DNA from: VRUE01 sp963764365
Lineage (GTDB): Bacteria; Actinomycetota; Thermoleophilia; Solirubrobacterales; 70-9
Assembly (NCBI GenBank): GCA_963764365.1
Contig: CAVXSI010000022.1
Span: 124,001-188,000 of the forward strand
Length of the DNA: 64,000 bases
Reading direction: 5' to 3'
Shown here: piece after piece, positions 16,846 to 25,554 of the stretch
Numbering within the stretch: position 1 is the first letter of the stretch
Layout of the letters: each line of letters starts with the position of its first letter
Made by a program: the position numbers and the translations under genes
The notes under the pieces: generated by a model
What the model saw: the letters and a program-made list of their open reading frames with translations, nothing else
What the model was told of the DNA's origin: nothing
Databases searched by the model: none

Positions 16846-18584
16846 AGGGACGCGGCGGCCACGAGGAGCAATGGGTAGAACCAGACTATGTAGAGGTAGA
16901 ACCAGTGGTGGGCCGTCAGTTGGAGGCCTATGAGGAGAGCTGCCGCCAAAGCCGAGAGCTGGGTCAGGGACTTGCGCTTGGGGCGGAATGCGAAGGCAAC
17001 TGCCAGCAGCCCGACAGCGACGAGAATGGCGATGCGCAGGGGCTCCAAGCTTGGGACCTGGCCCCAGATGCTGAAGGGGGATTCTCGGTCGGCCTGGTAG
17101 GCGATGGTTCGGTCATAGAACGTGTGTAGACCGGGATCGATCGCCGGCCAGAGCATCAGCAGGGCGGCGGTCCCGATGAATGCCAGGACGAACCGCAGTC
17201 CCGCGGGTCCTGCCGCCGGGGACGGGGGCCTCCCTTGCCCTAGGCGCTGCTCCGGGCGAAGCGACGAGGTCGCCAGGAGGGATGGGGCCTTGCCCTCCGC
17301 AGCCTTCGGGCGGCGGGAGGCCCCCAACCCCGGCACCACCCGCGGTCGGTACGTGGCGAGCATCGGAATCAGCACGATCGGTGCGAACTTGGTCAGGGTG
17401 GCCAGCGCCGCGAAGGCGCCGCGTCGTGCCGGTCGAGCCAGGGCAAGCAGCGTTGCCACGAGCAGCGCTGCGACCAGCGTGTCGTTGGAGTTCGACTCGA
17501 GGGCGTAGGCGGTGTAGGGGTAGGCGGCCCAGCCGAAGGCGAGGGTCGCGGCGAGCTTGCGGCCGCCCGGTCCGGGGCGGATGCGGAGGCCGAGCCAGAC
17601 CAGCAGGGCGAAGGTGGCGAGGTCGAAGAAGACCGCGGCGGCGTGGGCGGCGGGGAGGTCGTTCCAGGTTCCGGACCAGGGCCAGATCCGCTCGAAGGGG
17701 ACGTAGGCGAGGTAGTTGGCCGGGCCGTAGGTGTCGCCCTGCGAGACGTCGCTCGGGAAGTTGCCGTAGAGCGGCTCGCCGTGGGCGATCCGGTCGGCGC
17801 CCACCGCCCCCGCGTAGCCGACGTCGATCGCGCCCGAGTCGAAGACGTTGAGGCCGACCCGGAAGCCGACCAGGAACAGGGCTGCCACCAGCAGCCAGGA
17901 GGCGGGCCAGACCGGCCGGATCCCCTCCCCCCTGCCGCGCAGCCCGATCCACAGCGAACGGGCCAGCAGGTAGAGGAGCGCGGGGTAGGCGAGCGGCACC
18001 GAGACGCCGATCTCGGCCCGGTTGAAGAAGTAGTTGGAGACGCCGAAGCCGAGCAGGACCAGCAGGTCGAGGCTGGCGACCCGCCAGGGGCGGCGCCAGT
18101 CGAGCAGCCCGAGCAGGAACAGCGCGCAGAGCGGCAGGAAGACGTAGGGGGCGTTGAGCGTGTGCCCGAAGGCGCCGGAGTAGCCGCGCGCCATCTTCCA
18201 GGCGACCTGGTAGCCGGTCCAGGACTCGGTCACCTCGCCGCTGCCGGGGTCGACGAGGACCAGCGCGACCTCTCTGCCGGCGGCGAAGTAGGCGACCTCC
18301 CAGTGGCCTTCGACCATCGTCGTGCTGTGCGTGAGGGCGCCGTTCTCGCGGCGCTCCTTGAGGACGTTCGGGTCGCGGTTGGCGACCGCGGTCGCCTGTC
18401 GGACGCTGACGGCGGCGGCTGCGGGGGGCGACCCGAACAACAGCACGGCTATGAGAGCAAGGAGGAGGAGCCGGGGGACGCCTCCCGGGAGCCGAACACC
18501 GCCTGCGGCGGTGGAATTTGGATGCCGCTTCGCGGCAACGGAATCACTCTGCGGTGCCCGCTTCGCGAGGCTCCCGAGAGGCAT
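16779..18584 (-). CDS. Polytopic membrane protein, glycosyltransferase-87-like
   Basis: A protein of about 601 residues with an N-terminal hydrophobic segment (RLLLLALIAVLLFG), a soluble stretch of about 100 residues with SWTGYQVAWKMARGY, then some ten membrane helices. The loop after NVFDSGAIDVGYAGAVGADR and HGEPLYGNFPSD resembles GT87/GT-C mannosyltransferase-like proteins, which use polyprenyl-phosphate sugars. That function is inference. Three fold-back elements overlap it: family A copy 2 encodes the N-terminus (GSLAKRAPQ), element E a Pro/Arg-rich insert, and D2 the C-terminus. I chose ATG at 18584; the frame is open to 18650, and the true start may lie past the repeat. Confidence 0.65.
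   Translation of the reverse strand: MPLGSLAKRAPQSDSVAAKRHPNSTAAGGVRLPGGVPRLLLLALIAVLLFGSPPAAAAVSVRQATAVANRDPNVLKERRENGALTHSTTMVEGHWEVAYFAAGREVALVLVDPGSGEVTESWTGYQVAWKMARGYSGAFGHTLNAPYVFLPLCALFLLGLLDWRRPWRVASLDLLVLLGFGVSNYFFNRAEIGVSVPLAYPALLYLLARSLWIGLRGRGEGIRPVWPASWLLVAALFLVGFRVGLNVFDSGAIDVGYAGAVGADRIAHGEPLYGNFPSDVSQGDTYGPANYLAYVPFERIWPWSGTWNDLPAAHAAAVFFDLATFALLVWLGLRIRPGPGGRKLAATLAFGWAAYPYTAYALESNSNDTLVAALLVATLLALARPARRGAFAALATLTKFAPIVLIPMLATYRPRVVPGLGASRRPKAAEGKAPSLLATSSLRPEQRLGQGRPPSPAAGPAGLRFVLAFIGTAALLMLWPAIDPGLHTFYDRTIAYQADRESPFSIWGQVPSLEPLRIAILVAVGLLAVAFAFRPKRKSLTQLSALAAALLIGLQLTAHHWFYLYIVWFYPLLLVAAASLEGEAGMSPERADTQSGRQPNV
17201..17344. repeat. Fold-back element E inside a coding region
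   Basis: The arms, about 30 bp each (GGGGGCCTCCC near 17224 pairing with GGGAGGCCCCC near 17315, plus outer segments down to CGCGGGT / ACCCGCG), enclose an 80-bp core containing GGGCGAAGCGACGAGG. It is in frame within the membrane-protein gene and encodes a low-complexity peptide (about RRPKAAEGKAPSLLATSSLR) between two hydrophobic segments. I found no second copy of this core. Confidence 0.6.
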
Positions 18585-18597
18585 CCCCCGACTCCTC
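18465..18597. repeat. Fold-back element, family A, copy 2 (inverted)
   Basis: The arms 18465-18493 and 18569-18597 pair at 26 of 29 positions; all three differences are C/T. The core is in the opposite orientation to copies 1, 4 and 5, with CACTCTGCGGTGCCCGC and CTTCGCGAGG. It overlaps the 5' end of the leftward membrane-protein gene and ends at the stop codon of the following leftward phosphatase gene. Confidence 0.75.
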
Positions 18598-20119
18598 ACT
18601 CCAGGCCGAAGTGGTTGAGCACAGCAGGTGCCACATCGCGAAGGGACCACTGGCTGCGCTCGTCAGCGGAGGCCGGGCCGCAGCCGACGAACAGCAGCGG
18701 GCCGAGCGAGTCGCCGGCGAGGAGGGCGCCGTGGCTGCCGCCGCCGGCGTGGCTGACGCCGCCCCAGTCGACCGCCTCGTAGCCGGGCGAGAGGGAGACG
18801 ATGAAGTCGCCGGCGTTGGGGGCGGTCAGCGCCGAGTAGACGCGGCCGAGGGCGTCGGGATACTCGGCGTCGCGCAGCTGTCGATCGTCGATGGCCAACC
18901 CGAGGGCGTCGAGGTCGCCGTCGAGCTGCCAGCGGACGCCGCGGCGGTCGGCGACCTCGCCGCCCGGGCGGAAGCGCAGCCGGTGCCCATCTCGCTCGAC
19001 CAGGGCAGCGGCGTCTCGTTCGGCGGGCAGGCCGACGTCGTGGCGCACGAACGGCTCCCCGGCGGCGTCCTCGAGCGAGCAGACCAGGTCGATGCCTTCG
19101 GTCTCGGCGAGCCGGCGGCCGACTTCGCCAGGCATCGCCCGCGGCGACTCGCCCGGCAGTAGGTAGACGTGGGCGGCGCGGCCGGTCGGGCTGACCGCCA
19201 GCTGGGCCTTGCCGACCCGGTCCTCCGAGGGGGCCAGCACGTCCCAGTCGCGGCCGAGCAGCTCGGCCAAGGGCAGACCGCGGCTGACCGGCGTCTGCGC
19301 ATGGTCGGCGACGAGGATCGCCGCATGGCGGTCGAGGAACTCGTCCAGGCCACCCCCCGCCTCGACCAGCTCCGCGAAGCAATCGTCGGCCCTGGCGATC
19401 GACTCGACGCTCGCCTCCGGTCCGTACCGGTGCGAGTAGTTGTCGTTGTCGGGCAGCGAGAGCAGCAGGAAGTCATAGCCGTCGTTGCGCTCCAGCTCCG
19501 CCGCGCAGCAGGCCGAGTAGCCGTCGCGGTTGCCGGGGATCGAGGTCGACTTGCAGGGCACCTCGCGGCTCGCGTAGAGGTCGCCGTAGAACAGCTCGGC
19601 CGGGCCCCAGGTGTGGTGGCGGAACTTCAGCCTGGTCGTCTCGACCGCGCGCCTCAGCAGCCCCTCCAGCGAGACCTGGTGGCGGTGGCGGCCGCGGTAG
19701 ATCAGGAACGGCGTGCACGCGGTCCGCACGCCGGCGTCGTCGAGCCGCTCGAACAGGGTCTCGGCGTCCGGGTTGAGATGGGCGAGGTTCATGTTGTAGA
19801 CGAGGTCGTAGAGCGCCCGGAAGACCCCGACCGAGCGGGTCGCGTCAAGCGAGGAGCCGTACTCGACGTAACGGCGCTCGAGCCGGTGGTACCAGTTCAT
19901 GCCGCTGATCCAGTGCTCGTCGGCGGCGACCCCGGTGACCATCTCGGCGCAGGCGACCGGCGTCACCGAGGGGAAGCTGGAGACGCAATCGGGGACCAGC
20001 ACGCCGTGCTCCAGCAGCGCCGCGAAGGTCGGCGCCCGACCCTCGGCGACGGCCCGTTCGAGCATGTCGGTGCGCAGCGAGTCGACGTAGGTGAGGACCA
20101 GCTTCTTCGGCGCCTTCAT
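18596..20119 (-). CDS. Alkaline-phosphatase-superfamily (nucleotide pyrophosphatase-like) protein
   Basis: A 507-residue protein of the type I phosphodiesterase/sulfatase fold. N-terminal metal-site segment LTYVDSLRTDML, nucleophile region SSFPSVTPVACAEMVTG, then LPDNDNYSHRYGPE and VADHAQTPV provide the Asp/His ligands expected for two metal ions. GGGSHGALLAGDSLGPLL near the end completes the fold. No signal peptide is seen, so it is probably cytoplasmic. I chose ATG at 20119 (MKAPKKLVLTYVD); the longer frame upstream is only antisense to the aminotransferase. Substrate unknown. Confidence 0.85.
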   Translation of the reverse strand: MKAPKKLVLTYVDSLRTDMLERAVAEGRAPTFAALLEHGVLVPDCVSSFPSVTPVACAEMVTGVAADEHWISGMNWYHRLERRYVEYGSSLDATRSVGVFRALYDLVYNMNLAHLNPDAETLFERLDDAGVRTACTPFLIYRGRHRHQVSLEGLLRRAVETTRLKFRHHTWGPAELFYGDLYASREVPCKSTSIPGNRDGYSACCAAELERNDGYDFLLLSLPDNDNYSHRYGPEASVESIARADDCFAELVEAGGGLDEFLDRHAAILVADHAQTPVSRGLPLAELLGRDWDVLAPSEDRVGKAQLAVSPTGRAAHVYLLPGESPRAMPGEVGRRLAETEGIDLVCSLEDAAGEPFVRHDVGLPAERDAAALVERDGHRLRFRPGGEVADRRGVRWQLDGDLDALGLAIDDRQLRDAEYPDALGRVYSALTAPNAGDFIVSLSPGYEAVDWGGVSHAGGGSHGALLAGDSLGPLLFVGCGPASADERSQWSLRDVAPAVLNHFGLE

Positions 20120-20151
20120 CGCCGCAGATGATGAAGGCCGGGGGCCGCGCC

Positions 20152-20586
20152 CTAACGGAGGACGCGCAGGCCTTCGTGCTTGCGCTGGGCGCGGCGGTGG
20201 CGGGCGAAGCCGAGCCAGGCCAGGGCGACGACGACCAGCAGGGTGATCACCGGCAACAGCAGGGCCGCCGCGACGACGACCAGCGCCGCCAGCGAGACGA
20301 GGAAGCCCAGTGCGCCGGCGCCTCCCCCCTGCCTGCGGCCGGCGCCGCTGACCACGTCGCTGATCGTCAGGCAGGCGACGACAGCGCCGGCGAGGCAGAG
20401 GACCGCGGCCAACAGGCTGTTGATTTCGGCCGCGCCGGCGAGCAGGAAGCCGACCACCAGGCCGATGACCGCGGCCAGCAGGGTCATCCGCCCGCGCGCC
20501 GATCCGCGCGTCCCGGTGGTGCCCGCCAGCATCCCGATCGCGATGCCGATGCCGAGCTCGAGGCCGGCTCCTTCGAGGAAGTCCAC
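20152..20586 (-). CDS. Small membrane protein with four or five helices, unknown function
   Basis: A 144-residue hydrophobic protein. Helices are predicted at about 8-24, 34-52, 56-78, and a long hydrophobic stretch at about 88-125, followed by a basic tail (RHRRAQRKHEGLR). GLY-rich turns separate them. No family recognised. The start is GTG at 20586, only 22 bp from the divergent aminotransferase start, so both messages are probably leaderless or nearly so. Confidence 0.7.
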   Translation of the reverse strand: MDFLEGAGLELGIGIAIGMLAGTTGTRGSARGRMTLLAAVIGLVVGFLLAGAAEINSLLAAVLCLAGAVVACLTISDVVSGAGRRQGGGAGALGFLVSLAALVVVAAALLLPVITLLVVVALAWLGFARHRRAQRKHEGLRVLR

Positions 20587-20608
20587 GGCGAAAACCTACA
20601 CTCCATGG

Positions 20609-22081
20609 ATGCCCGAGACGCCCCACCGGCGCCGCGCCCACACCCGCACCCGCGATCTCGAGCGCTACGCGGGCCTGTTCGCCGAGCGGACCGGCGTCAT
20701 GCGCTCCTCGGCGATGCGCGACCTGATGGCGGTCACGGCGCGGCCGGAGGTGATCTCGCTTGCCGGCGGCCTGCCCGACACCTCGACCTTCCCCGCCGCC
20801 ACCTTCGCCGCGCAGATGACCCGGATCGCGCAGGAGTCCACGGCCGAGGCGCTCCAGTACGGCCCGACCGAGGGCTTCGCCGAGACGGTCGACTGCATCC
20901 TCGAGGTGATGGGGGCCGAGGGGATGCTGCCCGACCCCGACGACGTGATCGTCACCACCGGCGGCCAGCAGGCGATCGACCTGGTCTGCAAGACCCTGGT
21001 CGATCCCGGCGACGTGGTCGTCTGCGAGGCCCCCACCTACCCCGGCGCGGTGCCGGTCTTCTGCAGCTACCAGGCCGAGGTCGTGCAGATCGACTGCGAC
21101 GCCGACGGAATGGTGGTCGACGAGCTCGAGGCGGTGCTGGAGCGGCTTGACCGCGAGGGGCGGCGGCCGAAATTCGTCTACTCGGTGCCGAGCTTCCAGA
21201 ACCCCGCCGGGGTGACGCTCTCGCTGGAGCGGCGGCGGCGGCTGGTCGAGCTGGCGCGGCGGCGGGAACTGCTGCTGGTCGAGGACAACCCGTACGGGCT
21301 GCTGCGCTTCTCGGGCGAGCCGCTGCCGCCGCTCTACCAGCTCGACGGTGGCGACTTCGTGATCTACATCGGCACCCTCTCGAAGATCCTCTCGCCCGGC
21401 ATCCGCCTCGGTTGGGCGGTCGCGCCGCCGCCGGTGATGGAGAAGATCGTGCTCGGCAAGCAGGCGGCCGACCTCTGCACCTCGACCCTGACCCAGCACT
21501 TCGTCCGCGAGTACTTCGCCGAAGGGCGCTGGCGCGAGTACGTCGACAGCCTGGTCAAGATCTACCGCGGCCGCCGCGACACGATGGTCGCGGCGCTGCG
21601 CGAGAACTTCCCCGCCGAGGCGACCTGGACCGAGCCCGAGGGCGGCCTGTTCATCTGGGCGACCCTGCCCGACTACATCGACACCGGCGACCTGCTGGCG
21701 AAGGCGCTGCGCGAGGACGTCGCCTTCGTCCCCGGCCAGGCCGCCTATGCCGACGAAAGCCGCGGCCGCAGCTCGATGCGGCTCAACTTCTCCGGCGTCG
21801 GCGACGAGGAGATCCGCGAGGGCGTGCGGCGGATCGGCAAGGCGATCGCCGAGCAGGTCGAGCTTTACGGCGCCCTGACCGGCGAACACCCGCAACCCGC
21901 CACCAACCCGCATATGGCGGAGGCCGAAGGCCGGAGCCATGGGCGGAATTTGTTCAAAACCCAGCCCTCATCCGATTCCGATCGCAATCTGACTCCCTCG
22001 GGATCGGATCAGGGCCCTGGCGCGACGGAGCAAGGTGGAGACGTCCTCCCCTTTCCCAAAACCGGCGAGGAGTCCGGGTGA
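20609..22081 (+). CDS. PLP-dependent aminotransferase (class I, LysN/2-aminoadipate type)
   Basis: A 490-residue fold-type I aminotransferase. Visible: SLAGGLPDTSTFP, TTGGQQAIDLVCKTL, EAPTYPGA, YSVPSFQNPAG, LLVEDNPYGLLRF, the PLP-lysine segment GTLSKILSPGIRLGW, and the C-terminal arginine in SSMRLNFSG. The family ends at about residue 435 here (ALTGEH); the last 45 or so residues come from a fold-back element of family G and are low complexity. The start is ATG at 20609. The stop forms a GTGA overlap with the ddl start. Substrate cannot be assigned; LysN-type enzymes act on 2-aminoadipate or branched and aromatic amino acids. Confidence 0.88.
   Translation: MPETPHRRRAHTRTRDLERYAGLFAERTGVMRSSAMRDLMAVTARPEVISLAGGLPDTSTFPAATFAAQMTRIAQESTAEALQYGPTEGFAETVDCILEVMGAEGMLPDPDDVIVTTGGQQAIDLVCKTLVDPGDVVVCEAPTYPGAVPVFCSYQAEVVQIDCDADGMVVDELEAVLERLDREGRRPKFVYSVPSFQNPAGVTLSLERRRRLVELARRRELLLVEDNPYGLLRFSGEPLPPLYQLDGGDFVIYIGTLSKILSPGIRLGWAVAPPPVMEKIVLGKQAADLCTSTLTQHFVREYFAEGRWREYVDSLVKIYRGRRDTMVAALRENFPAEATWTEPEGGLFIWATLPDYIDTGDLLAKALREDVAFVPGQAAYADESRGRSSMRLNFSGVGDEEIREGVRRIGKAIAEQVELYGALTGEHPQPATNPHMAEAEGRSHGRNLFKTQPSSDSDRNLTPSGSDQGPGATEQGGDVLPFPKTGEESG
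21903..22023. repeat. Fold-back element, family G, copy 2
   Basis: Shares AACCCGCATATGGCGGA and CATGGGCGGAATT with the copy at 771-855. It is followed by an inverted repeat (CCAGCCCTCATCCGATTCC with GGATCGGATCAGGGCCCTGG, imperfect). The whole lies in frame at the 3' end of the aminotransferase gene and encodes its odd C-terminal tail. Confidence 0.55.
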
Positions 22082-23025
22082 AGGTCGCCGTGCTCAAGGG
22101 CGGCCGCTCGCTCGAGCGCGGGGTCTCGCTGCGCTCCGGCGCGCGGGTCGAGGACGCGCTGCAGCGGCTCGGGCACGAGCCGCTGCCGATCGACGCCGGC
22201 GGCGACCTGGTCGAAAGGCTGCTGGACGAGCGGCCCGATGTCGCCTTCGTCGCGATGCACGGCCAGGGCGGCGAGGACGGCACGGCGCAGGAGCTGCTGG
22301 AGATCCTCGGCGTCCCCTTCACCGGCCCCGGTGTCGCCGCCTGCGCGCGCTGCATGGACAAGGTCCTGGCCAAGCACGAGCTGCGCGGCGCCGGGGTCCC
22401 GACCCCGGACTGGTTCGCCTTCAACGAGACCGCCTTCCGCGAGCTCGGCGCCGCCGACGCGCTCGGCAGGCTCGAGCAGCGCCTCGGCTTCCCGTTGGTG
22501 GTCAAGCCGAGTCGCGGCGGCTCGGCGCTCGGGGTGAAGTTCGCCGCCGGCCGCGAGGAGATCCCGGGGGCGCTGGTCTCGGCGTTCAGCTACGACGACC
22601 GTGTCCTGCTCGAGCGCTTCGTCGAGGGGCGCGAGCTGGCGGTCAGCGTGCTCGGCGGCGAGCCGCTGCCGGTCGTCGAGGCGATCCCGGGCGGCGGCGA
22701 CCGCTACGACTTCGAGGCCCGCTACGAGATCGGCCGCACCGAGTTCGTCTGCCCCGCCGGGCTCAGCGAGGAGCAGACAGCGGCGGTCACGCGGACCGCC
22801 CTCGCCGCCTACGAGGCGCTCGGCTGCGCCGGCTTCTCCCGGGTCGACCTGATCCTCGCCGCCGACGGGCCGCAGGTGCTCGAGGTCAACGCGATCCCCG
22901 GCCTCACCGACACCAGCCTCCTCCCCCAGGCCGCCGAGGCCGCCGGGGTCTCGTTCGAGGATCTCGTCAAGCGGATCCTCGAGCTGGCTCTGGACGGGCC
23001 CACGCCGGCGCCCGAACCCGTCTAG
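22078..23025 (+). CDS. ddl: D-alanine--D-alanine ligase (first paralogue)
   Basis: A 315-residue ATP-grasp ligase making D-Ala-D-Ala for peptidoglycan. Visible: KGGRSLERGVSLRSG, the ATP-binding segment FPLVVKPSRGGSALGV, LLERFVEGRELAVSVL, and C-terminal metal/substrate residues in FSRVDLILAADGPQVLEVN and IPGLTDTSLLPQAA. The start is GTG at 22078 in a GTGA overlap with the aminotransferase stop, so the pair is translationally coupled. A second copy is at 48919. SxxERGVSLRSG replaces the SSEHEVSLRSG of the paralogue, so specificity may differ. Confidence 0.9.
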   Translation: MKVAVLKGGRSLERGVSLRSGARVEDALQRLGHEPLPIDAGGDLVERLLDERPDVAFVAMHGQGGEDGTAQELLEILGVPFTGPGVAACARCMDKVLAKHELRGAGVPTPDWFAFNETAFRELGAADALGRLEQRLGFPLVVKPSRGGSALGVKFAAGREEIPGALVSAFSYDDRVLLERFVEGRELAVSVLGGEPLPVVEAIPGGGDRYDFEARYEIGRTEFVCPAGLSEEQTAAVTRTALAAYEALGCAGFSRVDLILAADGPQVLEVNAIPGLTDTSLLPQAAEAAGVSFEDLVKRILELALDGPTPAPEPV

Positions 23026-23507
23026 GAATCTTCTCCTTGGGCGAAGTCGTCGGGGGTGACCTCGTCGAGGAACTCTTTGAATTTGTCGACGACCTCCTCG
23101 GTGTCCTCGACCTCGTGCTCGAACTCGATCGCCGACTCCTCGATCACCTCCTCGGCCGCGAAGATCGGTGCCGAAACGCGCACCGCCAGGGCCAGCGCGT
23201 CGGACGGGCGTGAGTCGATCTCCAGCTCCGACCCGTCGACCGTGACGGTGATCGAGGCGTAGAAGGTGTTGTCGCGCAGCTCGGTCACGGAGACGCGCTC
23301 GCATTTCGCGTCGAGCTGCTCGAGCACGTCGGAGAGCAGGTCGTGGGTCATCGGCCGCGGCGTCGATGCGCCCTGCAGCTTCATCAGGATCGCCGCCGCC
23401 TCGGGGTGCCCGATCCAGATCGGCAGGAACCGATTGCCGTCAACGGTCTTCAACAAGACGATCGGCTGCTTGCCGACCATGTCGAAGCTGACCCCGTAGA
23501 TCTGCAT
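23022..23507 (-). CDS. Bifunctional nuclease (BFN/DUF151) family protein
   Basis: A 161-residue protein of the DUF151 family; plant and mycobacterial members have nuclease activity. Conserved segments: PIVLLKTVDGNRFLPIWIG, the RPMTHDLL motif, FYASI and the signature IDSRPSDALALAVR. The C-terminus is a UvrB/UvrC-like acidic helix (EEVVDKFKEFLDEV). The start is ATG at 23507. Its stop and the convergent ddl stop share one palindromic CTAG at 23022-23025. Confidence 0.9.
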   Translation of the reverse strand: MQIYGVSFDMVGKQPIVLLKTVDGNRFLPIWIGHPEAAAILMKLQGASTPRPMTHDLLSDVLEQLDAKCERVSVTELRDNTFYASITVTVDGSELEIDSRPSDALALAVRVSAPIFAAEEVIEESAIEFEHEVEDTEEVVDKFKEFLDEVTPDDFAQGEDS

Positions 23508-23597
23508 CTGCTGCAAAATTCGCTCCGCTCGAAGTGGACGCCGATTATAGGTGGGCATCCGGGCCGCTCCGAGCGGAATCATGGACGGCGCAGGCAG

Positions 23598-23671
<74 letters not shown>

Positions 23672-23757
23672 GAGGTGGGCGATGATAGCGCCCGGCTGCC
23701 CGCGTGGGCCGGGGGCGCTCGGACGCTCCAATCATTGCCGCGGCTCCCCTGCCAAGG

Positions 23758-24630
23758 TCACCTGCGGGCGAGGCGGCGGGCGAGGGCGAGGGCGTCGGCC
23801 AGGTCGTCGAAGCGGATCTCGACCGCGACGTCCTCGCCCTTCGGCCGCACCTTGACCTCGTGGCCGAGGGCCGACTCGAGCCGGTCGGCGGCGTCGCGCA
23901 TCGCCTCGGCCTGCTCAGGGTCGATGCGCCGTCGCGACCGGCCTCCCCCTTTTGGCTGGCCAGCCAGCTTAACCCTGTTCTCGGTCTCGCGCACCGACCA
24001 GCCGCTCCTCGCCGCGTCGCGCGCGAGGCGGCGGCGGACGTCGTTGCCGGCGGCGCCCAGCAGGGCGCGGCCGTGGCCCTCGCTGAGCTCGCCGGCCTCG
24101 AGCAGGTCGAGCGTCTCGTCAGGCAGGTCGAGCAGGCGGATCAGGTTGGAGACGGCGGGGCGGCTGCGGCCGATCCGGCGGGCGAGGTCCTCTTTGGAGA
24201 GGCCGAGATCCTCGACCAGGGCGGCGCAGGCACGTGCCTCCTCGACCGGATTGAGGTTCTCGCGGACCATGTTCTCGATCAGCGCCACCTGCAGCCGCTC
24301 GGCCTGCTCGGAATCGCGGACGATCGCCGGCACCTTCTCGAGGCCGGCCTGCCGCGCCGCCCGCCAGCGCCGCTCGCCGGCGATCAGCTCGTAGCCGCCG
24401 TCGTGAAGGGGGCGGACCAGCAGCGGCTGCACGACGCCGCTCTCGGCGATCGACGAGGCGAGGCCCGCCAGCGCCTCCTCGTCGAACCTGGTCCGCGGCT
24501 GGTTGGGGTTCGGGACGATCGTCTCGACCGGCAGCTCGCGCAGCTCGCCGACCCCCTCGGAGGCCGCCGCCTCCGGCAGGATCGCCGCCAGGCCACGGCC
24601 CATGCCGCGCTTGGTGCCGCCGTTAGCCAC
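23758..24630 (-). CDS. parB: Chromosome partitioning protein ParB
   Basis: A 290-residue CTP-dependent clamp that loads at parS. The N-terminus has KRGMGRGLAAIL, the ParA-stimulating segment, then IVPNPNQPR, the C-motif GERRWRAA, NLNPVEEARA, a helix-turn-helix with LARRIGRSRPAVSNLIRLL, and a C-terminal dimer region. I chose GTG at 24630, which includes the KRGMGRGL segment typical of ParB and overlaps parA by 8 bp; ATG at 24603 would cut into it. A matching parS lies at 28081-28094. Confidence 0.95.
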   Translation of the reverse strand: MANGGTKRGMGRGLAAILPEAAASEGVGELRELPVETIVPNPNQPRTRFDEEALAGLASSIAESGVVQPLLVRPLHDGGYELIAGERRWRAARQAGLEKVPAIVRDSEQAERLQVALIENMVRENLNPVEEARACAALVEDLGLSKEDLARRIGRSRPAVSNLIRLLDLPDETLDLLEAGELSEGHGRALLGAAGNDVRRRLARDAARSGWSVRETENRVKLAGQPKGGGRSRRRIDPEQAEAMRDAADRLESALGHEVKVRPKGEDVAVEIRFDDLADALALARRLARR

Positions 24631-25381
24631 GCTCGACCAGCTCCAGCGCGAGGGCGCGATAGGCCTCCGCACCGCGTGAGGAGGGTGCATGCTCGGTTAC
24701 AGGCAGGCCGTAGCTCGGCGCCTCGGCGACCCTGACGCTGCGCGGTATCACGGTTCGGAAGACCATCTCGGGGAAGTGCTGGCGCAGTTCCCGCTCCACA
24801 TCCTGGGCGAGGCGGGTGCGCTCGTCGTGCATGGTGATCAACAGCCCCGACACCTTCAGCGCCGGGTTCAGCTCACGGCGGATCATCCCAAGCGTGTCGA
24901 GGAACTGGACCAGCCCCTCGAGCGCCAGGTACTCGGCCTGGACCGGGACGACGACCCGGTCGGCCGCGACCAAAGCGTTGACGCTGACCGGCCCCAGCGA
25001 GGGCGGGCAGTCGAGGATCGTGAAGGCGAAGCGCTCGCGCAGCGGCCCGAGCCGCTCGCGCAGCCGCGTCTCGGAGCCGTCCAGGCGCGGCAACTCGACC
25101 GCGGCGCCGGCGAGGTCGGCCGCCGCGGGCACCAGCCAGAGGTTGTCGGGCCCGGCCGGGCGCGCCGCCTCGGCGACCGAGACGTCGCCGGTCAGGCAGT
25201 CGTAGGAGGAGGGGTGCATATCGCGCTCGCCGCCCAGCGCGACGGTCGCGTTGCACTGGGGATCGAGGTCGACCAGCAGCGTCTGGGCCCCCGACGCCGC
25301 GACGCAGGAGGCGAGGTTGACCGCCGTCGTCGTCTTGCCGACGCCACCCTTCTGGTTGGACACTGCGTAGACGAGGCCCAT
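24623..25381 (-). CDS. parA: Chromosome partitioning ATPase ParA
   Basis: A 252-residue Walker-type ATPase that drives origin segregation with ParB. Deviant Walker A KGGVGKTT near residues 11-18, Walker A' in LLVDLDPQCNAT, and Walker B in FTILDCPPSLG. Length is short and typical of chromosomal Soj. The start is ATG at 25381. Upstream, between parA and the rsmG stop, lies family A element copy 3, so parA transcription must cross it or start within about 30 bp. Confidence 0.96.
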   Translation of the reverse strand: MGLVYAVSNQKGGVGKTTTAVNLASCVAASGAQTLLVDLDPQCNATVALGGERDMHPSSYDCLTGDVSVAEAARPAGPDNLWLVPAAADLAGAAVELPRLDGSETRLRERLGPLRERFAFTILDCPPSLGPVSVNALVAADRVVVPVQAEYLALEGLVQFLDTLGMIRRELNPALKVSGLLITMHDERTRLAQDVERELRQHFPEMVFRTVIPRSVRVAEAPSYGLPVTEHAPSSRGAEAYRALALELVERG

Positions 25382-25411
25382 TGAGGCGCAGACTATTCGG
25401 CCAAGTGGTGG

Positions 25412-25537
25412 GAGGGGCCGGGGATAGCTCGCCGGAGCCCATGTTCGCTTCGCTCACCAATTTGCTGCCGCTTCGCGGCCGGAAACACTCTGCGGTGCCC
25501 GCTTCGCGAGGCTCCGTCGAGCCATCCCCGGCCCCTC
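25412..25537. repeat. Fold-back element, family A, copy 3 (inverted)
   Basis: The arms 25412-25439 and 25510-25537 pair at 26 of 28 positions (GAGGGGCCGGGGAT with ATCCCCGGCCCCTC). The core has the same orientation as copy 2: TTCGCTTCGCTCACCAA, then GCCGCTTCGCGGC, CACTCTGCGGTGCCCGC and TTCGCGAGG. It lies between the rsmG 3' end and parA. Confidence 0.8.
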
Positions 25538-25554
25538 TTCTCCGGCGGCTCGCG

